This document shows positions 35,944-44,388 of a stretch of 64,000 nucleotides of DNA, in pieces. The stretch's first letter is position 1. Each line of letters opens with the position of its first letter. Under the pieces are notes generated by a model. The model was not told where the DNA came from. It worked only from the letters and a program-made list of their open reading frames with translations, and did no database searches. A program made the position numbers and the translations under genes. Origin of the DNA: Bacillota bacterium (GTDB lineage Bacteria > Bacillota > Clostridia > Lachnospirales > Lachnospiraceae). The stretch lies in contig JAEWMB010000018.1 in the NCBI GenBank assembly GCA_023457255.1, positions 62,001 to 126,000 of the forward strand, given 5' to 3'.

Positions 35944-36615
35944 CTATTTAATAGTGTCCTTCCTGCCTCTTAAATGCATATAAACAGTATTTTTACTAAC
36001 ATCCATAACTTTTGCCACCTTAACCACTGCATCTTTCATTCTAAATATGCCTTGATCATATAAGAGATTCACAATTTCTTTGTTTTTACAATTTGCAGAT
36101 ATGCTGTCATCGGACATTACCTGCCGGTAAGCTTCCGTATAAGCTTGTTCTATCAGCGCATCAACATCTACGGCAAAGTTTTCATTAATTACGGTATTGG
36201 CAGACTTATCAAGCATTTTAAATACCGGAAATGTTTCTGATAATGGAGTATCTACATGATAATTAATACAGACTAAGCCAATAATACGATGATGTTCACC
36301 ATAAACACTGATTGTAGTAGAATAAAGAAGATTTCCTTTTTTGTTTTTTGATTCGTATGAAATATATCCATCCAGATTTTCATCTTGAATTTTATTCAGC
36401 ATATTGAGTGCTAAATCTGTAATAGGAGCACCTAGCTTTCTCCCGGTATGGTGTCCATTTATAATTTTTATCACAGAGTTTTCGCAGTCCTCTAAACTAT
36501 GTAATACAAACTCAAACCCTGTCCCTAAATAATCCGCCAGTCCATCTAAAAAACTACGATATGAGTTTAAAATAATCCGATCTGTAGCAGTTAATTTAAT
36601 ATTTCCGTTTTGCAT
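35944..36615 (-). CDS. YheO-type PAS and helix-turn-helix regulator
   Basis: This 223-residue protein has an N-terminal PAS-like (PAS_6/YheO) domain (about 10-135, with GTGFEFVLHSLEDCENSVIK and LLYSTTISVYGEHHRIIGLV). A C-terminal HTH_22 DNA-binding domain (about 165-223) ends FRMKDAVVKVAKVMDVSKNT-VYMHLRG. E. coli YheO/DauR belongs to this family, and DauR regulates D-arginine catabolism. Its position between the cofactor genes and the catabolic operon makes it the best candidate for the local regulator, presumably sensing a purine or pathway intermediate. It has its own terminator. Effector and sites are unknown. Confidence 0.88.
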   Translation of the reverse strand: MQNGNIKLTATDRIILNSYRSFLDGLADYLGTGFEFVLHSLEDCENSVIKIINGHHTGRKLGAPITDLALNMLNKIQDENLDGYISYESKNKKGNLLYSTTISVYGEHHRIIGLVCINYHVDTPLSETFPVFKMLDKSANTVINENFAVDVDALIEQAYTEAYRQVMSDDSISANCKNKEIVNLLYDQGIFRMKDAVVKVAKVMDVSKNTVYMHLRGRKDTIK

Positions 36616-36705
36616 AACTTCCCCCTATTGCACTCTCCAATTTTCAATCAAAGCTCTTTCGTTATTATATAAAAGGATGGTGTAAAATGCAATACACCTA
36701 TTCTG

Positions 36706-37521
36706 TTATAATCTGTCTACAGCTAACGTGGAAATAAAATTACACGCCGCAATATTTTCAGCGGCTATCCCTTGCAGCTTTAGATTGTAAATTATTTCTA
36801 TTGCTTTTTTTTGCAACTCTGAATTATCGCATTGGTTTAGGAGTATCTTAAAAGGAATATTTAATTGCTTACAGTAGCCTGCCTCAATTAATCTGGCTGC
36901 ATCCTGTTCCGATATTTTATGTGCCGGCTGGCAGTCTAAAATCTCCGTAGCCAAATTCCACCGGTGACAGCATTCCATGATTGGCCTTGATAAGCAGGTT
37001 AATCCTGCTAAAATGATAACCAAATCCGTATTCTTTGGCAATACCGGCTCATGCTTGCCGGGAACTTTAATCGGAAGGCGTTTGGATCCATCCGCTTCTA
37101 CCAATATATAATCGGAAACTGTTGTCATCCATTCATAAAAAGAATCTGACACTTTTGTCATCTTTCCATCCCCACATGGGATCCCAGCAACTGCAACGCC
37201 ACTTAAATCAAGCATGCGCAGCAGCATTTCTTTGTCTTCTTTTAATACTCCATATGTGATAGGCAAAAACATATGAGTTGTCGTTGTAATAATTACTCTT
37301 TTCCCAAGAGAAGCTAACTCGTTTGCCAGCTGATAAATTGAGGTTGTTTTACCACCTGCTCCAACAAATGCTATCACCATTCTTTGAGTTAAATCTAGGT
37401 TAAAAGCTTTCCACATACTAGCTTGAGTTATTAGTTCTTCCGAACTATTTATTTGATAAAATTCCAAGAAAGGCTCCTCCATTCCGCTGCTGCTATGAAT
37501 TTTGGTATCGGTACAATCCAA
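36706..37521 (-). CDS. yqeC: Selenium-dependent hydroxylase accessory protein YqeC
   Basis: This protein is up to 271 residues, with a nucleotide-binding P-loop-like VIAFVGAGGKTTSIYQLANE (about residue 50), followed by KRVIITTTTHMF, YILVEADGSKRLPIKVPGKH and VIILAGLTC. These motifs define the YqeC family found only with selenium-dependent molybdenum hydroxylases. The role is probably in ATP-dependent insertion of selenium into the molybdenum cofactor. The frame starts at a TTG with weak ribosome signals. The family core begins near residue 38, so the true start could be a later ATG (for example residue 14). It lies 24 bp after the DUF3343 gene. Confidence 0.85.
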   Translation of the reverse strand: MDCTDTKIHSSSGMEEPFLEFYQINSSEELITQASMWKAFNLDLTQRMVIAFVGAGGKTTSIYQLANELASLGKRVIITTTTHMFLPITYGVLKEDKEMLLRMLDLSGVAVAGIPCGDGKMTKVSDSFYEWMTTVSDYILVEADGSKRLPIKVPGKHEPVLPKNTDLVIILAGLTCLSRPIMECCHRWNLATEILDCQPAHKISEQDAARLIEAGYCKQLNIPFKILLNQCDNSELQKKAIEIIYNLKLQGIAAENIAACNFISTLAVDRL

Positions 37522-37545
37522 TTCATATTAACTTTCTTTATGCCT

Positions 37546-37782
37546 CTATATCTCTAATTCATATATCTGATCATAGCTGATATGAGTTTCGTTCATGAAA
37601 TTTTCCAATTCTAATCTTTTGTGCAAATCCACACTCCAAGCTAATCCACAGCCCGCTGTTATGCACCTTGGAACCGGAATTAACCTGCCGCTCAGCCCTT
37701 TTTCTTTGCAAAGCTTTTCCATTGCCATAGCACTTGTTGTATTACGAAAGGTGATGACAACTTTTTGCTCTTTTCTTCTCAT
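37546..37782 (-). CDS. DUF3343 protein, putative selenium/sulfur carrier
   Basis: This 78-residue protein contains KVVITFRNTTSAMAMEKLCK and VPRCITAGCGLAWSVDL. The two Cys in the RxxTAGCG segment are typical of DUF3343. The family (putative Se/S carrier) often accompanies a cysteine desulfurase homologue and selenium genes, as it does here (the desulfurase gene lies 10 bp upstream). It may accept sulfur or selenium from that enzyme and pass it to SelD or the cofactor. This role is inferred from neighbourhood and Cys residues, not from direct evidence. Confidence 0.85.
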   Translation of the reverse strand: MRRKEQKVVITFRNTTSAMAMEKLCKEKGLSGRLIPVPRCITAGCGLAWSVDLHKRLELENFMNETHISYDQIYELEI

Positions 37783-37792
37783 TGCCGGCCTC

Positions 37793-38932
37793 CTATTGTT
37801 CTACTGCAAGCTTAGTGACTGCAGCTACGGCGATATCAATTTCTTCTTCGGTATTAAAATGAGAAAAGCTAAAGCGTACCGCCCCCTGCTCTTTCGTTCC
37901 AAACGCCTCATGCAGCAGCGGAGCACAATGCCCCCCGGACCTGGTATAGATGCCATATTCTTCTGCTAATTGATCACAAACCCCACCGGAATCATAGTCT
38001 GCAATGTTAAACGTGACGATTGCAGCTCGATTCCTTGTAGTAAAGTCACCATAGATTTTAATATTCGAAACATTTTTTATTCCTTCATAAAACTGCCACA
38101 TTAGCTTCTGTTCTTTCTCTCTTATCTGCTCGACTCCTTTCTCTAGGATATAGGCTATACCGGCATATAAACCTGCGATTCCAGGTCCATTTAAGGTACC
38201 GGCTTCCAGACACTCCGGCATAACATCCGGATGAGTTTTAGAAAAAGACAAAAAGCCGCTGCCACCTGTTTTTAGCGGAGATATTACGATCCCATCCCGC
38301 ACATAAATACCGCCGGTCCCCTGAGGACCAAGAAGTCCTTTATGTCCGGTAAAGCAAAGAACGTCGATATTTTGCTCCTCTACCTCAATCGGAAAAACCC
38401 CTGCTGTTTGTGCGGCATCTACGACAAACAGTATATTTTCTTCCTTGCAGAGCCGTCCTATTTTTTTTATATCAAGTAAATTGCCTGTTAAATTAGAACT
38501 ATGGCTGCAAATAACCAGCCTTGTATTTTTTCTAAAGCTTTGCTTGATCTCTTCTACGTTGATATTTCCGGATACATCGCTTTTTATAATGGTTAATTCT
38601 ACTCCCTTTGCTTCTAATTCATAAAGAGGACGTAATACACTATTATGTTCCAATTCCGTCGTGATAACATGATCTCCTTTATGCAGCAAACCCTTCATTG
38701 CAATGTTAAGGCTTTCTGTTGCATTGGATGTAAAAGCAATACGGCTAGCTTCCTTAACCCGAAATAATTTAGCAAGGAGTTCTCTCGTTGCATAAATAAC
38801 CCTTCCAGCCTCTAAAGAAGCCGCATGAGAGCCTCTTCCGCAATTTCCCATATTTTTTACCGCAGCATAAACCGCATCTGCTACCGAATCTGGCTTTTGT
38901 AAACTGGTTGCGGCGTTATCAAAATATATCAT
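37793..38932 (-). CDS. Cysteine desulfurase/selenocysteine lyase-like aminotransferase
   Basis: This 379-residue PLP fold-type I class V enzyme has TSNATESLNIAMKGLL, ICSHSSNLTGNLLDIKKIGR, VDAAQTAGVFPIEV, CFTGHKGLLGPQGTGGIYV with the PLP Lys, and the active-site Cys in YTRSGGHCAPLLHEAFGT. It groups with the NifS/CsdB-like family often seen beside selD and yedF. It takes sulfur or selenium from cysteine or selenocysteine. Its place between yqeB and DUF3343 suggests it feeds selenium to the hydroxylase cofactor, through DUF3343 or YedF. Selenium specificity cannot be told from the sequence. Confidence 0.9.
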   Translation of the reverse strand: MIYFDNAATSLQKPDSVADAVYAAVKNMGNCGRGSHAASLEAGRVIYATRELLAKLFRVKEASRIAFTSNATESLNIAMKGLLHKGDHVITTELEHNSVLRPLYELEAKGVELTIIKSDVSGNINVEEIKQSFRKNTRLVICSHSSNLTGNLLDIKKIGRLCKEENILFVVDAAQTAGVFPIEVEEQNIDVLCFTGHKGLLGPQGTGGIYVRDGIVISPLKTGGSGFLSFSKTHPDVMPECLEAGTLNGPGIAGLYAGIAYILEKGVEQIREKEQKLMWQFYEGIKNVSNIKIYGDFTTRNRAAIVTFNIADYDSGGVCDQLAEEYGIYTRSGGHCAPLLHEAFGTKEQGAVRFSFSHFNTEEEIDIAVAAVTKLAVEQ

Positions 38933-38943
38933 TGCATTCTCCT

Positions 38944-39753
38944 TTACTTTCGAAGATTCTTAATTCTACATAAATACAGGATGGATTCTAACACACTTCC
39001 ACCAATACAGCGGGCTTTGTCTGAAATAGTAAAGCAATTTTTCTTCTCCTCGATTCTAGGGTCAATGTCCGCTATTTTTAGTCCCTTAACTACCGGATAT
39101 CCGTCTTTTATGATACCCCTTAAAATACCGTCAATGCTTGCCTCAACCTTAGTATCTCCAATAAAAGCGATTGCTTGTCCCTTTGTTACGGTATTGCTGA
39201 TATGGCTTATATTTTTTATTATACCGGCAGCAGGACTATGAATTACTCTTTCTTTACCAAATCCACCTATGATTCCCGGAATTCCAGTATTTTTTGCTGC
39301 AAATCCCTCCCAAAGAATTCTGCCTAAATCATGCCCTCTTTGAGTTTCTATTACGGCATCGGCATCAACACCCGCTTCAAATCCTGGTCCTATTGCTACT
39401 GTTATCGGTGCCATTGCTTTCTTAGTACCGAGGTTTTTCTTCGCCAATATTCCATCAACCAAAGCCAATGGTTTTATATAATTTAAGATACTGCAATTCT
39501 CATCCCGGATTATTGGAATCTTCCCTTTTGATAAGATATGGTTGATATCCTCAAAATGAGCTGCCTTTTTACACACAACCCCCTCTACAATTACTTCTTG
39601 CTCATACATTGCTTCAGAAAAAGCAACTTTTCTACGAATTGCAGAAGGTTTCTCAATCTCTAATATAACAACCGGAAACCCACTTCTAAATAGCTTATGA
39701 ATGGTTCCGGTTGCAATATCTCCGCCGCCGCGTACAATTATTATATTATCCAT
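38944..39753 (-). CDS. yqeB: Selenium-dependent molybdenum cofactor biosynthesis protein YqeB
   Basis: This 269-residue protein starts IIIVRGGGDIATGTIHKLFR with a Rossmann-like Gly-rich loop. It is followed by FPVVILEIEKPSAIRRKVAF, GPGFEAGVDADAVIETQRGH and a late PAAGIIKNISHISNTV segment resembling a biotinyl-like fold. The pattern is that of the YqeB family, a marker of selenium-dependent molybdenum hydroxylases. It probably acts in selenium incorporation into the molybdenum cofactor, as do YqeC and SelD. It stands 11 bp upstream of the desulfurase homologue, in the cofactor operon. Confidence 0.9.
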   Translation of the reverse strand: MDNIIIVRGGGDIATGTIHKLFRSGFPVVILEIEKPSAIRRKVAFSEAMYEQEVIVEGVVCKKAAHFEDINHILSKGKIPIIRDENCSILNYIKPLALVDGILAKKNLGTKKAMAPITVAIGPGFEAGVDADAVIETQRGHDLGRILWEGFAAKNTGIPGIIGGFGKERVIHSPAAGIIKNISHISNTVTKGQAIAFIGDTKVEASIDGILRGIIKDGYPVVKGLKIADIDPRIEEKKNCFTISDKARCIGGSVLESILYLCRIKNLRK

Positions 39754-39880
39754 TCTCTAACATCCTTCCGGTGCTTTATCACCTATAATAATGCAGCATT
39801 TTGTAAACCCAAAAAATAATTATATCCTTCTTTTACCAGCATATTTTTAGTTTGTCTAAGTCTATCATAAACTCTTACTC

Positions 39881-40531
39881 TTAAGGCTTGATTATCTTCG
39901 TTGCGTTCATCATTATTTCTGCAATCGCATACATATTGGTAACAGTGCCAACGGACAATTTGTCGGATATTTCGTAAAAGTTTAGACAAGTTCCACAGGT
40001 TAATATTTCCACTCCTTGGGATTCCAAGAGTTTTAAATCTCCTAAAGAATCTGACCCTTCTACTGATAATTTTGCTCCGCCGTTAAAAAGTATCACTGTT
40101 TTAGGAAGTTTCTCTAATTCTGTAAGTGCATAGATAAAACCTTTCATTAAGGTTTTTCCAAGCTGCTCACTGCCTTCTCCCATATGCTCTGAGGACAGTA
40201 CTACTACAATAGCCTCTTCTTTTGCATCCGGATAGCATTCATTTGCTGCTTTGGTTAACAAAAGCTCTTGCTTAGAATTATTGTTTTGGTTATTTATTCC
40301 TTCCAATCCTTGCTCCGTCAATTCTATTTTTACAGCATAATGATCCTGTGCTAACTGTTTAGAAGAGCACTTAAGCTTCTTCTGGTTTGCCATTTTAGTT
40401 AGATTCTGAACTGCAATTTCATTATCTACATAAACCTCAAGCATACCGTCTGTCAAATCTTTCAGCATCTTTTTTGTCTCAATAACCGGAAGGGGACATT
40501 GCATTCCTCTCGCATCAATTAATTTATTCAT
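39881..40531 (-). CDS. yedF: YedF, sulfurtransferase-like selenium metabolism protein
   Basis: This 216-residue protein has a TusA-like domain (residues 1-70, with IDARGMQCPLPVIETKKML, in which the Cys-Pro pair is the sulfur/selenium carrier site) and a C-terminal DsrE-like domain (about 105-216). The latter has LSSEHMGEGSEQLGKTLMKG and VEILTCGTCLNFYEISDKLS, adding a further CxxC pair. This is the long form of YedF linked to selD. It probably delivers selenide or selenium to SelD. It lies 226 bp downstream of selD, separated by a hairpin. Confidence 0.9.
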   Translation of the reverse strand: MNKLIDARGMQCPLPVIETKKMLKDLTDGMLEVYVDNEIAVQNLTKMANQKKLKCSSKQLAQDHYAVKIELTEQGLEGINNQNNNSKQELLLTKAANECYPDAKEEAIVVVLSSEHMGEGSEQLGKTLMKGFIYALTELEKLPKTVILFNGGAKLSVEGSDSLGDLKLLESQGVEILTCGTCLNFYEISDKLSVGTVTNMYAIAEIMMNATKIIKP

Positions 40532-40730
40532 TCCCTTTATCCTTTCAGCAAATTAGATTTCACTATATTACAATACCTATCTATATTTAACAATACTATT
40601 GGTTTTGTATCAATAACATAGACACAAAAATTTGACTTCCTATACAGCAGGTATTTGGAGCCCCATCATTAATTGCAAAATAAATCCAGTGTCCGTTATA
40701 CCAGAATTCGGTGTAGGAAAACTTCAGATA

Positions 40731-40765
40731 TAGTATATTGACTTAATTGAAGTCAACTTATACTA
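40731..40765 (-). repeat. Hairpin overlapping the selD stop codon
   Basis: TAGTATATTGACTT and AAGTCAACTTATACTA pair over nearly their full length with a 2-base bulge. The structure includes the selD stop codon and lacks a T-tract, so it may guard the selD mRNA 3' end or regulate read-through into yedF. Confidence 0.6.
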
Positions 40766-41780
40766 TGATTATTTCCTTTTCTTTTAGCGCGGTAATCTCT
40801 CCAATGATACCACATGGCATCTGAAGGCTTTTAAGCTCTTCTAATATCTTACTTGCAGCTTCGGGATTTACGCTAAATAAAAGCCCTCCGGAAGTCTGAG
40901 GATCAAACAGGATTTCTTGCAATGCAAAATCATCTGTCTTAAACTCAATGTAGCGTTCAACAAAATTACGGTTTCGCTGGCCGGCTGCCGTTAATAAAAA
41001 TTCATTGGCATAATCATAGGCTTCTTTAATGTAAGGAACTGATTTACTATGGATAACCGCAGTAAACTCGTTTTGGAGCATTTCATGAAGATGCCCTAAG
41101 AGTCCAAATCCTGTCACATCCGTGCAGGCATGAATCTCATATTTTCTAATAATTTGAGAGGCATATTTATTTAATGTGGACATTGATTTAATCGCCTTCT
41201 CCATTGCCTCCTTGGATGCTTCTCCTACTCTGCCTGCAGTTGCTATAATTCCAACCCCAAGCGGTTTAGTAAGTATTAATTTATCCTTCGGCTTTACTCC
41301 TGAATTTTTAAATATTTTATCCGGGTGTATGGTACCGGTAACCGACAGACCATATTTGACATCTATATCCGATATTGAATGGCCTCCTGCAAGGATTCCG
41401 CCTGCTTCCATCACTTTTTCATTACCACCGGTTAAAATCTTACCTAAAATATTTAAATCCATCTTCTCCGGAAAGCATACGATATTCAATGCTGTTTTTA
41501 CATCCCCGCCCATAGCATAGATATCACTTAATGCGTTGGCAGCCGCGATTTGACCAAAAGTATAAGGATCTTCCACCATCGGAGGAAAAAAATCCAATGT
41601 CTGAACAATCGCTACCTCGTCTGAAAGCCGATATACTGCTGCATCATCAGAACCTTCAAAACCAACCAGCAGATTAGGATCCTTTGCTTTTGGTATTTTA
41701 TCAAGAACGTGCTTTAGCACCTCGGGACCTAATTTAGCGGTACAGCCACCGCCTTTACAAAATACAATTTCTTTCTCCAT
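40758..41780 (-). CDS. selD: Selenide, water dikinase (selenophosphate synthetase)
   Basis: This 340-residue enzyme of the PurM-like ATP-binding fold has CKGGGCTAKLGPEVLKHVL with the active-site Cys in the GGCxAKL position (here Cys rather than selenocysteine). EGSDDAAVYRL, VQTLDFFPPMVEDPYTFGQI, ILAGGHSISD, HACTDVTGFGLLGHL and LFDPQTSGGLL follow. It makes selenophosphate from selenide and ATP, the donor for selenium cofactor insertion. It lies 10 bp after the XdhC-like gene. No selA, selB or tRNA-Sec gene is in the window, so here it may serve only the molybdenum hydroxylases. Confidence 0.95.
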   Translation of the reverse strand: MEKEIVFCKGGGCTAKLGPEVLKHVLDKIPKAKDPNLLVGFEGSDDAAVYRLSDEVAIVQTLDFFPPMVEDPYTFGQIAAANALSDIYAMGGDVKTALNIVCFPEKMDLNILGKILTGGNEKVMEAGGILAGGHSISDIDVKYGLSVTGTIHPDKIFKNSGVKPKDKLILTKPLGVGIIATAGRVGEASKEAMEKAIKSMSTLNKYASQIIRKYEIHACTDVTGFGLLGHLHEMLQNEFTAVIHSKSVPYIKEAYDYANEFLLTAAGQRNRNFVERYIEFKTDDFALQEILFDPQTSGGLLFSVNPEAASKILEELKSLQMPCGIIGEITALKEKEIIIV

Positions 41781-41790
41781 TCCTTAGCTC

Positions 41791-42828
41791 CTAATCAACC
41801 ATAAAATCTTCAATTAATACGGTCATAATTCCACCGCATACCATACCTTCTTCTTCCGCAGCCTCTCCGGTTAAATCAATGTCAACTATTTTAAACGTAT
41901 CGGAACCAATCATTTGTCTTGCCTGTCCTATTACCGCTGCCTCGCTGCAACCTCCGCCAATACTTCCCAAAATCCTTCCATCCCGGTACACGGTCATTTT
42001 TGCACCGGCTCCTCTTGGTACTGATCCTTTCGTGTGAACAACCGTGATAACTGCTTTTGGAACATCGGTTTCCTCTGCCAATACTTGTAATACTTCATAG
42101 TCCATATCAGAACAATTTCTCTTTTTCGTATCCAAACCACCTAAGCGCTTGTGGGAAATTAGCTCTGCTAAGATAGAAATTGCAATCTCTTCCGGAGTAA
42201 TAGCCCCAATTGCTAAGCCTATCGGAGTGTGAACCCTGCTTAAGCGGTCATGATTGCATCCCTGGGCTTCTAACATCTCTTTTACAATGGCAGTTCTTCG
42301 CCTCGATCCAATCATACCGACATAGCTTGGTTCCTCTCCCTGACAGATACTTTGCAAACAAGCGCTGTCGTACCGATGACCCCTTGTTATAATTACCACA
42401 TAATCTGACTCTTTTATCTTTAACTCCTTCATTGCATGCTCAAAATTATCGCACAGAACCTGTTTCGCCAATGGAAACCTTTGCGTATTAGCAAAAGAAA
42501 GTCTATCATCTACAAGAGTCACTTGAAAACCTGTTTTTGCTGCAAATTCAACAAGAGGAATTGCGATATGTCCGCCACCTAGAATAACCAGGCGTTCTTC
42601 GGGATAATATGGTTCTGCTATTGTCTGTTCCTCCCCTTGCTTTAAGTAATGCGGTATTCCATCCTCTAAGGATTCCTTTATTATCTCATCCAGATTTGAA
42701 TCAAAGACTAATTTTCTATACAAACCGGTTCCAATCTTTCCTTCTCTGCCAATGATATTAGAAACCATGCAGACTTTCTTCCCATTATGGATACTATCAA
42801 AGATTTCACCGTAAATATTTCTGCTCAT
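41791..42828 (-). CDS. XdhC/CoxI family protein, selenium-dependent hydroxylase system (EF2563-like)
   Basis: This 345-residue protein has a Rossmann region (LVILGGGHIAIPLVEFAAKT near 93, then QVTLVDDR) with XdhC_C signatures (YVVIITRGHRYDSACLQ, PSYVGMIGSRRR, HTPIGLAIGAITPEEIAISI). A C-terminal CoxI-like domain (SVPRGAGAKMTVYRDGRILG, IGGGCSEAAV) follows. XdhC/CoxI proteins bind molybdenum cofactor and mature hydroxylases. The fused order is the one seen in selenium-dependent systems. The ATG at 42828 follows AGGAGGAAA; the upstream ATG in frame overlaps that site. It heads the selD, yedF, yqeB run. Confidence 0.88.
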   Translation of the reverse strand: MSRNIYGEIFDSIHNGKKVCMVSNIIGREGKIGTGLYRKLVFDSNLDEIIKESLEDGIPHYLKQGEEQTIAEPYYPEERLVILGGGHIAIPLVEFAAKTGFQVTLVDDRLSFANTQRFPLAKQVLCDNFEHAMKELKIKESDYVVIITRGHRYDSACLQSICQGEEPSYVGMIGSRRRTAIVKEMLEAQGCNHDRLSRVHTPIGLAIGAITPEEIAISILAELISHKRLGGLDTKKRNCSDMDYEVLQVLAEETDVPKAVITVVHTKGSVPRGAGAKMTVYRDGRILGSIGGGCSEAAVIGQARQMIGSDTFKIVDIDLTGEAAEEEGMVCGGIMTVLIEDFMVD

Positions 42829-43007
42829 TTTCCTCCTCATTTCCGTGCTGCCATTTGCACCTTCTAAGTTTGTGGATGCAGCACAGGCACAAATTTACTG
42901 AGTAAAAGATTTCTTTCAGCATATAATCTTTACTGTCAAAGCTTGTATCAAAAAAACATAGACACAAGCCTCAGTGCTGAATGTATTTTATACTAATCTA
43001 ATTTCCC

Positions 43008-43112
43008 TGTCTATGTCAAACATTATTGCGATTGAAAATAAAATGAAGCAATGCATTACTTGTCTATGCAAACATTATTGCCGATTGAAAATGAAATGAA
43101 GCAAGGTATTGT
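43008..43112. repeat. Direct tandem repeat of 53 bp (two copies)
   Basis: Two 50-53 bp copies starting TGTCTATG(T)CAAACATTATTG and containing GATTGAAAATRAAATGAAGCAA lie end to end at 43008 and 43061. They occupy the gap between modC and the XdhC-like gene. Confidence 0.75.
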
Positions 43113-43124
43113 ATAAGACAAACA

Positions 43125-44261
43125 CTATTCCAATAAAAGAATATCTTCCGAAGCTACCGTCAGAAAGGCCGGAGTACTTTCATGAAGACCGCTGCTTAGT
43201 TGGCTTTTACTGATTTTCCACCAGAGCACCGGTTCTTTTTGGTTCGTAAAATTGATTGGTACTTTCTCATCTTCCCATTTTTTATCGGAGAACTTAATCG
43301 TATTTTCTGTCTTGATATTCTTATTATCTTCTATTTGCATCAGCACATTCCACTCAAAAGGAGCTTCTGCAATTTTATAAATCTGACAGGGTATGAGATT
43401 TCGTTTATCTTTCGGCTCATAACAAGCCTTAAAATCATGAGCTCTAATCCCAATATGAGTTAAGCCCTCTGAGATATTTGCCTTGACCGTCAAAATACAT
43501 CCCCAATCCGTAGCTTGTACCTGATTGTCTGAGATTCTAACCGCACGTGAAATATTTTTACATCCGGTCAGCCTGGCGGTCTGAACTTTTTGGGGACATG
43601 CAAAGATTTTTTTTGTTTCTCCGGCTTCTAATATCCTGCCCTTCTCAAGTACAATAATATCTTTGCAAAATCGATATACCTCATCTCGGCTATGCGTAAC
43701 CATAATAGAATTGCCTGGGTATTCCTGTAATAAATCCTGCAGCTGAATCTGCAATTCTTCTTTCAGATAACTATCCATCGCAGAAAATGGTTCATCGAAT
43801 AATAATACATCCGGCTCATATGCAAGCATTCTAGCCAGTGCTACTCTCTGCTGCTGGCCGCCTGAGAGTTTATGTGGATATTGGTCTTCTAGGCCCTTAA
43901 GCTTAAAGTTCTCAATCATTCTCAAAATTATGTTGTCTTTCTCTCTTTTTGATGCTTTTATGCCAACCCCAATATTCTCATAAACCGTCATATTAGGAAA
44001 TAATGCATAATTTTGAAACAAATATCCTACTTTCCTCTGCTGCGGAGTAAGGTTAATCTTTTTTTCAGAATCATACAGAACTTTTCCATTCAGCTCAATA
44101 TAGCCTTTCTCCGGAGTAACGATCCCTGCTATACTTTTTAAAGTCATACTCTTACCGCATCCGGAGGCTCCAAGAATCCCCAAACACGATTCCTTGGATT
44201 CAAAATCAACCTTTAAAGTAAAATTTTTTAATTTTTTCTCAATATGAACAACTAGACTCAT
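43125..44261 (-). CDS. modC: Molybdate ABC transporter ATP-binding protein
   Basis: This 378-residue ABC ATPase has Walker A LGASGCGKSM (near 32), Q-loop YLFQNYALFPNMTVYENIG, signature HKLSGGQQQRVALARMLAYE, Walker B DVLLFDEPFSAMDSY and H-loop MVTHSRDEVYRF. The C-terminal 140 residues have the TOBE/MOP-like fold found in ModC (HIGIRAHDFKACYEP and later). It powers molybdate import together with ModB and ModA, encoded just upstream in the same direction. A hairpin lies in the modB-modC gap. Sulfate or tungstate uptake is possible in related transporters, but neighbourhood favours molybdate. Confidence 0.92.
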   Translation of the reverse strand: MSLVVHIEKKLKNFTLKVDFESKESCLGILGASGCGKSMTLKSIAGIVTPEKGYIELNGKVLYDSEKKINLTPQQRKVGYLFQNYALFPNMTVYENIGVGIKASKREKDNIILRMIENFKLKGLEDQYPHKLSGGQQQRVALARMLAYEPDVLLFDEPFSAMDSYLKEELQIQLQDLLQEYPGNSIMVTHSRDEVYRFCKDIIVLEKGRILEAGETKKIFACPQKVQTARLTGCKNISRAVRISDNQVQATDWGCILTVKANISEGLTHIGIRAHDFKACYEPKDKRNLIPCQIYKIAEAPFEWNVLMQIEDNKNIKTENTIKFSDKKWEDEKVPINFTNQKEPVLWWKISKSQLSSGLHESTPAFLTVASEDILLLE

Positions 44262-44325
44262 CTCTTTCCCTTATTCCGGCGAATCTACTTACGCCTGATA
44301 TGATTTAAAATTGGAGTAGAAACAA

Positions 44326-44354
44326 CTGGTTGAAAAGATGATCTTTTCAACCAG
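44326..44354. repeat. Perfect hairpin between modB and modC
   Basis: CTGGTTGAAAAGA-TGA-TCTTTTCAACCAG has perfect 13 bp arms. There is no T-tract on the minus strand, so it is likely an mRNA processing or stability element. Confidence 0.75.
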
Positions 44355-44388
44355 AATGCTATTCTATCTATGTTATTATTGATTCCTT

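Noticed and set aside
39783..39989. A 68-codon minus-strand frame overlapping the 3' end of yedF
   Set aside because: It is a shadow of the yedF gene in another frame, without its own translation signals.
42841..43007. Molybdenum cofactor riboswitch in front of the XdhC-selD genes
   Set aside because: The region has small inverted repeats such as GTGCTGC/GCAGCAC but I could not match the conserved core of the Moco aptamer by eye; a covariance-model search would decide.
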